A stretch of DNA of 64,000 bases from Dryas octopetala (taxonomy: Eukaryota; Streptophyta; Magnoliopsida; Rosales; Rosaceae): NCBI GenBank assembly GCA_963921425.1, contig OY992836.1, positions 14,897,614-14,961,613 on the forward strand. Direction: 5' to 3'. Position 1 is the first letter of the stretch. Each line of letters starts with the position of its first letter. Below are positions 34,505-45,216 of the stretch, piece by piece. Both the position numbers and the translations under genes were made by a program. The notes beneath the pieces were generated by a model. It did no database searches and was not told the origin of the DNA. It was given only the letters and a program-made list of their open reading frames with translations.

Positions 34505-37500
34505 TCAAGATCCAGATTGGGGTTTGGTCCTCTTGCTGTAACTCCCAAATCGTTGGGAAACCCCAGCATCATATAACGTATCCCACACCTGAAAATTCAG
34601 TCATACCAAATTAGCAATCATCACCTATCATATAAAAAACCTAAAAAATTCAAAAACCCAACCATGAACAAGATACAGAAGACAGCTTACTTCTAATCTT
34701 CCTTTTGAGCCTCCTATGGCCAACAAAAAGGGGCTATCTCCAGAGAATGAAACAGAAAAAACAGCTCCCTAGTAACATTCAGAACAGTGTGTGACAATCA
34801 ATCTCATGTTGACAAAAATATAAATAAACAAAGAAAAATAAGAATATCTCGTCATATTAGTATGATAAATAATTCATATATCACTTACTGCTTTAGGATT
34901 CCTGGATGCAATGCATGAAGGTTGGTTGTTTGACAAATCCCAAAGCTTTACCTGCAAAAAAAAGATGACCAGCCAGTGGAACAATATAGAATATTCAAAT
35001 CTGCATGGTATACAGAGGTCTGCAGGCAGTGGGAAGAACTTCATACCATTTTATCTGTGGATCCAGTTGCAAGAAGCTGAAAAAAGAAGGCACAGAGGTG
35101 AAGTTACACATAAGTCCATGATAGAAAAAGTACCCAAAAGTCAGGAGAAAGAGGACTATACATTAGGTGCGGAAGGATTATAAGAGATTGCGGAAACAGC
35201 TTTGTCATGTGCATGAATAGTAAAACTAGGTTTAGACTCGGAAGTAGGAGCAGATGTGGCAGTCCGGATATCAAAACCTTGGACTGTACCATCTTCAAGG
35301 CTCACCTGGATGGATTTACGAAATGAATGATGATCAGTCAATGTTAATTCTTATCCGTTCAGAAAGTAACTGTATCCACATTAAATATGTACATATATAT
35401 ATATATGTGTGTGTGTGCATATAAAACACAGACATGTTAATAAACAAGAAAAAAGAATAAACAAAAAAAATTTGTAATTAAGTATAGAAAAATGACTGTC
35501 TTGAGAGGCCAAAGCACACACCACAAATGAATGCTCAGTGTGTGGATCCCATGCTAAGCTTTCTACGTCAGTTGTGACTGTCCACTTATAACCGGAATGT
35601 GATGGTATCCTCCCATCTTTCTGGAATGCATTGTAAATACAGAAGTCAGGAAGTTTCAAAAACAAATAAATGAAAAGAATGTTATACTCAAGTAATAATT
35701 GAATACCAAGACTACTGAATGATCAAAAGATCCACTAAGAAGAACTTGTGGGGCATAATGATTCCATGCAACTGCTTGAACCTGTAAAAATTAGTACGAA
35801 GGTTAAAATTGAAGCTAAATGGAAAACTTGATAGAAAAGGCTTGCTCAACACTTTAAAATATAAGTCGTAAGATTGCATTTGTTCTATAGCACACCATCC
35901 AAAGACTGATTTCAGGATAAAGCATAAAATTGAAATTCTATCTAAATTCTTGCCTTGTCTGTATGATGCTCCATGGTAATATTACATTTTCCAGTAGCCA
36001 CATCCCAGATCTTAACTTGTTTGTCAGCACTTGCACTAGCAAGTATATTTCTGTTTATAGGAAAATATAACAGAGCATATAAACCTTCCGCTGAGGCAAG
36101 AACAGGAGGTACAAAATTGTAAAAGAATTAACAAACCTGTACTCCTTATTCCAAGCAAGTCCAAGAACTGAATCTCTATGACTGTCTTCTTTGTATTTGA
36201 TAGATATCTAACACAAAGCAAGTTGCAGAATTGGTAAAAGAAGTGACAAAAGAGTTGCATGTTTATCAAACCCAAACATTCAAGGAATTGAGCACCATAC
36301 CTTCTTTCCTTTTTTTTTCTTCTTCTTCTCAGCAATACCGCCTAAGACCACACATGGTTGTACTTCATCAATCTGGAAAAAAAAAAATTTAGAAAATACA
36401 ATACCATCTCCATCAATGACCTACTTAGCCTATGTAATGAGACTAGTATATATCACAAGATACAATGTCAAGATCCCATATCTCAATGGAAGGTTCCTCC
36501 ATTAAACCAACAGCTATGAAGTTCCCTGCCAACATATACAAACATTTAGACATCAGTCAAATACAAAGGTAAATCAATGCATAAACAGAAAAAATGTTTA
36601 AACTTTAATGAATTGTAGTTTCTATTAGGGTCTTTTTCAATTTTGGTACCTCAACTTTGGGCTTTGTCCCAACTAGGTACCTAGACTATTATTTGTCCAA
36701 ATTTAATACCTAAACTTTTATTTTGTCTCAAATTAGTATAATATGACCTTTTCATATAAGGCATCAAAATTTGGGGCATTTTAATCAACCTAGGATCGTG
36801 AATAGACCAAAATGACTTTGGGTATAAGATATGTGCAACACACATGACCAAATTTTGTTAGTATTTTTTAACAAAAGTCACATTATATACCAATTTGGGA
36901 CAAAATAAAAGTTTAGGTATGAAATTGGAACAAATAATAGTTTGGGTAGGTAGTTGGGACAATGCCCAAAATTCAGGTACCGAAATTGAAAAAAACCCTT
37001 TCTATTAAGGAAAACAACCAGTGAAAACACAAAATAAGAAGACAAGTTGGCCTATTTTCTCTTTGTTAAGTAGATGAAATATGGACTCTTAAAGCACTCT
37101 CCCTCCCAGTTTCTAGCAAACATGAGAGTTGTTTGATTTAATTAGAATCAATTTTGAAGAAATGACTAATGTTGATTCCCACAATTCTTCTTGGGACTGT
37201 TTACAATGGAAACATAATTTACATATATGAGTAATTATGGATGCATACACTCACAACTTTCAACCAAAATGCATATATATATATATATATATCACACAGC
37301 CCGCACCTTTGTCTCCACCTTTGAGAGGACAATCAAGCCATGCTGTGCAAAGGGGAAATGCTGAAATGATGATGTCATGGTGAACAAAAACGTTTGATTC
37401 ACCATCATCTGATTCAACATATAGCCAAACCTGCACATACATAATTCAATTATCATGAGTGGCAGACAGACAGAGAGATGAAACCAATAGTTTTAACTAA

Positions 37501-38934
37501 CTATTACATGCCTCAAGCTGGCTGACATCATCCTCATGACGAGCACAAACTATGACTGCATCATTTGGATTTATGGCCATGTCTTCAATATCTTCAGAAT
37601 CCTCGTCCTGTGAAAGGATAAAAATAAAAAGTAAAAAACCAAGTGACTTTTCTAGCCTCCCAATACAAGAAAATAGAACAATATCGATGGCATAATTAAG
37701 TTGTCAAATTTACCTCATCCTTATTCTTGAGATATGGATCCATTTCATTACTTGGGTAGTAAAGGTCCCCAAGCCCACTACTAAATGGGTCAATGCCTGA
37801 GGTCAGACATAAGAAGATGCAATGTTAGTTATGAATCCTTAGTGACACCCATGACAGGAGATATACAGTACTAATAAAACCATTTAACCAATAAGCTAAG
37901 CAAATCACTACTCAATAACTTTGACAATGCATCAAGTTAAACCTTGACCAATAGTTTGATTGTCAACCGAACACCCTGGTAAAACCATATCGTTTTAATA
38001 TAAACCTGATATTAATAAAACCATTTAATCTAGAACTAAAGCAAATGACAAATTAATGGATTTCACAAGGCTTCGAGTTTAACCCTGAGTAACAGTTTGA
38101 CTGTCCATCACTCCATCCAACACCTCCCGCTTAACCAACATGATAACTAACCCCTCCTAATATCCCAACAATGAACTTCAAGAAAATAAATCAAAAGGAA
38201 ATACCATCATCCTCATCATCATAATGTTCCATGTCAAGTTCCCTCAATCCATCGGTTATGTCATTGGCCCCTGACTCGGTGACTTTGGAGGATCTGCCGA
38301 GTGCTTTTGCTACCTCTAATGCTTGGGAGATTTCATCACCCTGCTTGGGGTTTTCTACATCCATTCCTTCATCATCGTCCTCGCCCTCACTTTCACCCTC
38401 TCCACTGCACAAAGCAACACCCACCAAAAGTATACAAGTCAGCAAATCCAAAAAAACACCCAAACTGCATGAAGCCTCTTAGCCAAGACACAACCACATT
38501 ACACATAAACTACATGAAAAAATCCAAGCCTTTCCCTTTTTCTTCAAGAAAGGAACCACCAACCCTTTCAAGCTTTTTTCTTTATTGAAAAAAGAAGACC
38601 CAACAATTTGTTGCAAAGAAAGTAAACAACTTTGACGAAAAATAACAAACAAAAGTCATCTGGGCACCAAAAAATCAATAAGTTCAGGGCTTAGCCTCAG
38701 CACAATAACAATTATCATAGCGTAAAATGTTCATTCAGCACCAGTAAAGCACACTACAATAACAAAAACTTAGACAAACTAAAAAAAAGAAGAGAAAGGA
38801 GTTGAAGCACTCCACCTTCTCTCCAAAGCACCGCTTTTTATTAACTCCTCGATTTCCTCTTTGGTAGGCGGGTCGGCGACGGATGGAACTGGCTTTGAAA
38901 CCCCTTTGGGCACCCAAGAAATTGCTGATATCAT
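34505..38934 (-). CDS. PWP1: PWP1 WD40-repeat protein, copy B
   Basis: Same organisation as copy A, with the same splice sites where compared, including both GC donors (37510-37511 and 35952-35953). Start codon at 38934, stop at 34505. No frameshift or stop was found in the exons compared. Amino acid differences seen are few: V to G in the acidic region after exon 1, V to I, A to S, A to T and Y to H (the last two within exon 11), and T to A in the HDKAVSTISY stretch. Intron 5 carries the same MITE at the homologous site. It is probably functional, if it is a real second locus and not an allele. Confidence 0.9.
36628..36998. mobile_element. MITE in PWP1-B intron 5 (orthologous insertion)
   Basis: Same element, same 9-bp duplication TTTCTATTA (36619-36627 and 36999-37007) as in copy A, so the insertion predates the duplication. 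Confidence 0.87.
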
Positions 38935-39210
38935 TTCTTCTTCTTCTTCTGATTTTTTGAGTTTGGTTGAATTTAAATTGCTGTGTTTAACAAAGGTGGA
39001 GGTTTGGGAGGTATGAAATTGGCTGTGGAGCGAAGAGTTTGTTTCTGCTGCCTCTCGATGATGAAGAATAGGGTATTAGTAAAACCTTGGACCTGTTTGG
39101 TTATAGGGATACTTCTAATCCCGATCAGTTTAGAGTCTTCTTACGGTTAAACCGCTTGGCCTCAAGATTAGTTTATAGTTTTAAATTGTTTTATACTCGT
39201 ATCTTTTAGG
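38935..39210. other. Promoter-side flank of PWP1-B
   Basis: Matches 27972-28250 of unit A apart from small indels. No gene is supported. Confidence 0.4.
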
Positions 39211-40370
39211 GTAGTTTTATTGAGAGCAGTTTTGCTCACTCCTTTAACTCAGGTGTATGCTCACTTCTCATCTAAAATGCTGCTATTTAAAAAACTAATT
39301 ATTAGTTAATTTATTATATTTAATTATTTCTAATGTTATAATGATGAGAGAGAAAAATAATTTGACAACTTTTCTATTTTTACCTTTATCTTTTATTACT
39401 CAACTTTTTTATTATCCATTAATTTCTTTTTTTTTTTTCTTTCTGATAATTTTTGCTTCTTTTGTTTTTTTGCTCTTCTCCAGTACCCAAAAACCACATC
39501 CATTTAATAATTTTTGCTTTTTTTTTTTTTGGCTCTTCTCCAATATGCCTCCAGTACCCAAAAAACTACATCCATTTTTTTGGGTCTTCTCCTGTATACA
39601 CCTTTATCTATTTTTTTAATTAATTAAAAAAATATTCCAACAACACCTTTTTTTTGGGCCTAAGAATTCTTCTCATTTGTCTCATACATGACTTTTTCAT
39701 ATCAAACAAATTTTTAGGCCAATCTAAGGTGTTGCAGCATTTGAAGAAAGAAGAATAGTTGCAACAACATAATTTTTTTTTTTTTTGAACTCATGTAACT
39801 TTTTTATTTGATTTTCTATGTATGCAAATGAGTTTTTTTACATTTTTGTTTGGCCAACATTTAAATTAAACTTTGCAAATGAGTTTTTTGTTCGAATTGC
39901 AAATGTGTTGTTGGAATATTTTATTTTTTAATTAATTAAAAAAATAGATAAAGGTGTATCAGGAGAAGACCCAAAAAAATGAATGTGGTTTTTTGGATAC
40001 CGGAGGCATACTGGAGAAGAGCAAAAAAAAAAAAAGCAAAAATTATTAAATGGATGTGGTTTTTGGGTACTGGAGGCGTACTGGAGAAGAGCAAAAAAAC
40101 AAAATAAGCAAAAATTATTAGAAATAATTAAATAAAAGAGAAAAGAGAAATTAATGGATAATAAAAAAGTGGAAAAAGTTGAGTAATAAAAGATAAGGGT
40201 AAAAATAGAAAAGATTTGTCAAATTATTTTTCTCTCTCATCATTATAACATTAGAAATCATTAAATATAATAAATTAACTCATTGTTAGTTTTTTAAATA
40301 CATGACAACATTTTAGATGGGAGGAGAGCATACACCTGAGTTAAAAGAGATGAGCAAAACTGTTCTCATT
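39211..40370. mobile_element. Foldback element (near-complete palindrome)
   Basis: Present only in unit B; unit A is uninterrupted at about 28250. The left arm (from about GAGAGCAGTTTTGCTCA, 39223) is the inverted copy of the right arm (ending TGAGCAAAACTGTTCTC, near 40367), and the similarity runs inward for at least 400-500 bp per arm, including TATAATGATGAGAGAGAAAA and ACTCAGGTGTATGCTC. No transposase and no real ORF. The target duplication is obscured by T-rich flanks. Confidence 0.8.
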
Positions 40371-40539
40371 TTTATTTTCTTTTTAAGGCAAAAATAAATA
40401 ATAAGATAATAAATCAGTCCACATGCTGAACAAACTCATAAGTCGGACGCGGTTGTTACTGAATGACAACCTACACTTATGTTAATACACAAATACAAGA
40501 AAATAATACACATCCAAAAAAAAAAAAAAAATCTTAAAA

Positions 40540-41703
40540 AAATAAAAAGCACAATTGTTATTGTTAGTGAATACAACTATATGTTGTTGTCACTTGCGGA
40601 CATTGGCAATGTGCATTAAAATGCTGCTCACAAAGGTGTGTTTAAATACTCATTGAAAACTTGATTTTGTAAGCTTATAATATTGATTTATTTATCATAA
40701 ATAAAGTTAGTAGTGGATCTTTTTAACGTAATATATAATATTAAGCATATAATATATAATATACATGATATGTATAACATATTATACATATAAATTTCAA
40801 CGGCGTGTGTGTGCATCCGACCATGGATGGCGACGAGAGGACCACCCCTGAGTTCTTCTCTCTTCCCTCTTCATCCTTGTGAGCTTGGAACACCCAGCAA
40901 CCCCTAGACCCGATCGGAGCCGCGATGTTGACTCTGATTCCGGCCTTGTCGCGACGTTGCCGAAGAATAAGCCAAGTTCCTCACTATAACAACGCCTAAA
41001 AAGTTATTGGGGAAGCCAACTCCATCCTCGTGCCTTCCTTATCAGTAGTAGGTTCTTGATTTCATTTGTTTAGTTCAGTTTCTGAAAATGCAAAAAACTG
41101 CAGTTTCTAGAACTGCAAGTGAACTAAAACTTCAGAAACTGCAATTTCTGGAACTGCAGTTTATTGGAGTTGCGGACTTGCAGTTTCAGTTTCCGTTCTT
41201 TTGGTGATGCGTTGATGCTGGTATTTTGAAAGGTGTCTGCATGCTATGTTTTTGTTATGTCTATTTTCGTCAAAACAATGTGCGGGGTAGATGTGGTTTT
41301 TGTGGCGCGGGGATCTAGTGGTGGTGTGGTGTCGGCAAATAAAGAATATGTTTGTGGTAGTTGGCCCTTAAAGAAAGAATGATGCTTTAGGTAGTTTTAG
41401 TTAATAAAATTAGATGCCAATACCTGTTTATTAACGGACTCAAAAATAAATAGCACAATTGTTATTGTTGGTCAATACAACTATATGTTGTTGTCACTTG
41501 GGGACATTGGCAATGAGCATTAAAATGCTGCTCACAAAGGTGTGTTTAAATACTCATTGAAAACTTGATTTTGTAAGCTTATAACATTGATTTATTTATC
41601 ATAAATAAAGTTAGTAGTGGATCTTTTTAACGTAATATATAATTTTAAGCATATAATATATAATATACATGATATGTATAACATATTATACATATAAATT
41701 TCT
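40540..41703. repeat. Directly repeated block flanking a unique 650-bp insert
   Basis: A block of about 255 bp (40540-40797) recurs at 41446-41703, both starting near AGCACAATTGTTATTGTT and ending CATACATATAAATTTC. Unit A has this block once (about 28425-28670). The intervening 40799-41445 is not found in unit A: it begins GC-rich and later holds repeated CTGCAGTTTCTGGAAC-like motifs. No TG...CA ends or primer-binding site are visible, so an LTR element is not supported. Confidence 0.7.
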
Positions 41704-42300
41704 ATGGAACAAGAGTTGTCAACTCAAAGTTAACAATTTAGGTTAGGTTCAGCCAAGCAAAACCTCTAACTCAAGCTCAACCCCGAAGAGGATATCCCTC
41801 CATTCTTGGAGAAGTGTGTACATTCTTGCGAGGGTCACTCAGCAATGGAACTCAAGTATCTACCATTAAAGAGTCATCCTTTTTTTCTTTGGCCGGGATT
41901 AAAGAGTCATCCTTTTTCAATATATTTTGATTGAACAAGGTTTGAATTGAATCATCTTGGTAAGCTTCACGAATGTTGTCATACACAGCTAATTTGATTG
42001 CATCACTTGACTTAGTGACTAATTACCATTATTTTTTTAGCATAAGTTACTGAAAAAACAAAATTGCATGGAAGAAGTCTAGCTTAATTTCATGAAGTGT
42101 GCAACTAAGCTAGCAACAAGTTAAAATCATAAGACCATATGTCATGGGCCAAAGTATGAGGCCCAACATGAAAGATTCACAAGCCCAACCATGTCAACCA
42201 ACAGAGTGGGCAGTTACATATTGGACTCTTGTCGGTAGCCAAACCTCCTGATACTGGGCTGGTCCAATGACCTACAAGTCTACAACGAATGATAATATTT

Positions 42301-42767
42301 CCACGTGGGACCTAATTAGCGATAATATCCTCCGGACCCATCCACTTATGAAAGTAAGTGTTGCAGTAGTCAGGCTTCAAGATCAAGATTAACATCAACG
42401 ACTTATACAACGCCACGTATGACGTATCGGACCCAAATATCAAGCAACAGATATTTGTCTTCGACTTTCATGGACGCGGTGAAGTGTCACGAATTTTTAA
42501 CTCCCAGACAAGGGCCTGTCTCATCCTTATCTTACCGACACAAAACATAGACGCGTCGGTTTATAGCGGTGCGACGTGTCGGAGTCGTTAACGTGGCAGG
42601 TACCAAAAGCCCTCAGCTGGGTACGTGTATGCCTTTGCAGCTTTGGAGAAAAACTTACCGAGCTGACTTGTCATACGAGGTATGTGTCTTATTAGAATTT
42701 GATACTAAATCAGTCTTTATCTCTATTTTAGGCAGGAAAGTTTGTCTCGCATCTTTGCCTATATAAA
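42301..42767 (+). promoter_or_regulatory. Dehydrin B promoter: ABRE, DRE and TATA boxes
   Basis: CCACGTGG (42301-42308), ACCGAC (42534-42539), GACGTGTC (42573-42580) and TATATAAA (42760-42767). Compared with unit A, the second G-box has changed from CACGTG to GACGTG, and a stretch of about 55 bp upstream of the TATA region (A: about 29641-29693) is missing. Confidence 0.6.
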
Positions 42768-42886
42768 GCAACCCCAGTTCTGATTTGAAAGCAGAGTCAG
42801 TCACTGAATATTACTCAACTTCAGAAATCATTATTCATTACACTTCCATTTGCTCACAAGCTGTTTGCGTTTTTGTTTCTTTGAAA

Positions 42887-44240
42887 ATGGCGCATTACCA
42901 GAACCAATACGGTGCAACGGCACAAGGCACTCACGAGGAGTGCGCCCACCCGATCAACCCGACCAGCAACCCGATCCGAAAGGTCGAGTATGGCAACCCG
43001 GTTGATCAACACACCGCTCCGCGTGGAACAGGTGTAGGGCAGGGCACTCATGGCACCACCACTGATCCCGCCGGGTACGGTGGTACAGGGTACGGCGCTC
43101 ATGGTGCTGGGCAGGGTGTTGTTGGGCACCAGCCTGAGCCTCATGGTGTCACCGGCAAGCTTCGTCAATCCGGTAACTCAAGCTCCTCGGTAAGTCTCTC
43201 GACCACTGTGAATTTAGAACACACATTCAGTTGGTCCGTCTTTCAGTGTTCGTTTCTGTATTGTGAATTTGGACTACACATTCAGTCAGTCATTTTCATT
43301 TTCTCTTGTCGTCCATGTGACAAGAGAATTAATATTTTGTTTATTAATTATTATAGAGATAATTGATGAGTTGCTAACGTACATATGTATATTTTTATGT
43401 TGGTTATAGTCCGAGGATGATGAGGAAGGTGGGAGAAGGAAGAAGGGCAGCGTAATAGACAAGGTAAAGGAGAAGTTGCCAGGCGCTGGGCGCAAGGAGG
43501 AGCAGTACGGATCTCATGAAGCACCTTACGGTGCAGCTGGGCGCAAGGAGGAGCAGTACGGATCTCGTGAAGCACCTTACGGTGCAACTAATACAGGTTG
43601 CGGTGGGACTACGGGTGAGCACCAGCAGAAGGGGGCGTTGGACATGGTCAAAGAGAAGCTTCCTGGCGGCCAAAAGCCTGAGCAGTACGGATCTCATGAA
43701 GCACCTTACGGTGCAGCTGGGCGCAAGGAGGAGCAGTACGGATCTCATGAAGCACCTTACGGTGCAGCTAATAGAGGTTGCGGTGGGACTACGGGTGAGC
43801 ACCAGCAGAAGGGGCCGTTGGACAAGGTCAAAGAGAAGCTTCCTGGCGGCCAAAAGCCTGAGCAGTACGGATCTCATGAAGCACCTTACGGTGCAGCTGG
43901 GCGCAAGGAGGAGCAGTACGGATCTCATGAAGCACCTTACGGTGCAGCTAATACAGGTTGCGGTGGGACTACGGGTGAGCACCAGCAGAAGGGGCCGTTG
44001 GACAAGGTCAAAGAGAAGCTTCCTGGCGGCCAAAAGCCTGACCAGCACGGATCTCATCCACCCTCGACCACCAAACCTTACGGTGGTACACCTGCTTCCA
44101 CAGGCACTGCTTACGCAGGCCCTGCTTACGGTAGTACACCTGCTTCCACAGGCCCTGCTTACGTTAGTACTGAGCCCCAGGAGAAGAAGGGCATGATGGA
44201 AAAGATCAAAGAGAAGCTTCCAGGTGCCGGAAACCGCTAG
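42887..44240 (+). CDS. DHN: YSK5-like dehydrin, copy B, with 180-bp repeat expansion
   Basis: Exons 42887-43189 and 43410-44240 encode 377 residues against 210 in copy A. Y segment EYGNPVDQH, phi region and intron-split S segment are kept. Three in-frame 180-bp units (43501-43680, 43681-43860, 43861-44040) each encode YGSHEAPYG-type repeats, a TGCGGTTGEH or RGCGGTTGEH stretch and one K segment (LDMVKEKLPGG once, LDKVKEKLPGG twice). With the first (VIDKVKEKLPG) and last (MMEKIKEKLPG) K segments this makes five. The first Y-like motif has changed to EECAHPIN. Four cysteines (one N-terminal, one per repeat) are unusual for a dehydrin. The role is presumably dehydration and cold protection. Confidence 0.93.
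43501..44040 (+). repeat. Three 180-bp coding tandem repeats
   Basis: Exact 180-bp period (60 codons) starting AGCAGTACGGATCTC. Each unit contains a 51-bp internal duplication (EQYGSHEAPYGAAGRKE-like). Units differ by only a few substitutions, suggesting recent expansion or gene conversion. Confidence 0.95.
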
Positions 44241-45216
44241 ATCACATATATTTCGTTTATGTTGATAATTATAATGGGTGTATGTATTGCTCAATCTATG
44301 GCTTGTTCCCTAGGGAGTGCTTTTCTGTAGCTTCTGATCATACCCAAAGTCTTATATATTTGGGTGGGTCCAGCGAGTGGTTTTTAACTTTTATCTGCTC
44401 TGTATAATAAGCAGTGTGTGGCATAAGCTCAGCTCATGTGCTGTGCCCAATGGATTTGTTTCTTGTAATATCTATATTTTGTATCTCGTGTATATTTTAT
44501 TAATACGAGTATAGTGTTCTGGTTTATATATTGTAGCAAGATATTATGTGCTCCTGTTCATTCTCATTTAGAATCTAGCTTTAGATTAGGTGCCCAAAAA
44601 TATCTACTCGAATCCTTGAATATTTCTACTTATAGAAAGATCTTTCAAATCGGCCCAGAAACAGAAATGGGCTTTAGAATCTAGCTTTAGATTGGGTTTC
44701 CAAAAATATCCACTCGAATCCTTGAATTACTACTTATTGAAAGATCTTGCAAATCTGTCCAGGAACAGAAATGGGCTAGTAAGCCCATGGTGCTATTGTC
44801 CATAACAGGGTCCAGAAATGGGCTTCTATCAAACAATACATATGATAATTCTTGCAGCGGAAAGAATCATGTAACTCAATTTACTTGAGAATCTAGTTTC
44901 CATCAAATTCTTGTACTGTTTATGACATAATAAACCATTTAATGCTCAAGGCACCAAAAAAGTGCTGCGCTTTGATGACCTGTCGATTTGTCAACCGTGT
45001 TCTATAAATGTTCACATGGTTTAACAAGACTTGCATATGAAACCCGAGGCAACTACAAACTAGAACTTCGTAGTCAAGTCTTCCACATTTACTTATCAAA
45101 CCTTGCTCGGTACTCTGGTCAAAGAGATTCTAGTGTGTCTGTATTAGACCTCCAACGATATTCAGACTTCTGGTTCTTTTTTTTGTTTTGGCCAGGACAG
45201 ACTTCTTCTGGTTCAA
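44241..45216. other. Dehydrin B 3' flank and 3' flank of the PPR gene
   Basis: The duplication ends at 44413. A roughly 105-bp tandem repeat lies at 44568-44776 (units starting TAGAATCTAGCTTTAGATT). No gene is supported. Confidence 0.5.
44568..44776. repeat. Two-copy tandem repeat of about 105 bp
   Basis: GAATCTAGCTTTAGATT and the following ATCCTTGAAT ... AACAGAAATGGGCT pattern occur at 44571 and again at 44677, with small differences. Confidence 0.75.

Larger units (their letters stand above)
30932..44413. repeat. Tandem duplication unit B (PWP1 + dehydrin, expanded)
   Basis: Direct repeat of unit A, about 13.5 kb long because it carries a hAT-type insertion (31647-33759), a foldback element (39211-40370), a repeated block with an insert (40540-41703) and a longer dehydrin exon. 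It also contains the only assembly gap of the window. Confidence 0.93.

Noticed and set aside
40540..41703. LTR retrotransposon with a solo LTR in unit A
   Set aside because: The repeats do not start TG or end CA, there is no primer-binding site after the first repeat, and no target duplication was found.
43404..44294. Long antisense frame opposite dehydrin B, and a second plus frame at 43516-44196
   Set aside because: They are open only because the 180-bp coding repeat has no stop in these frames. The dehydrin frame has all known motifs.
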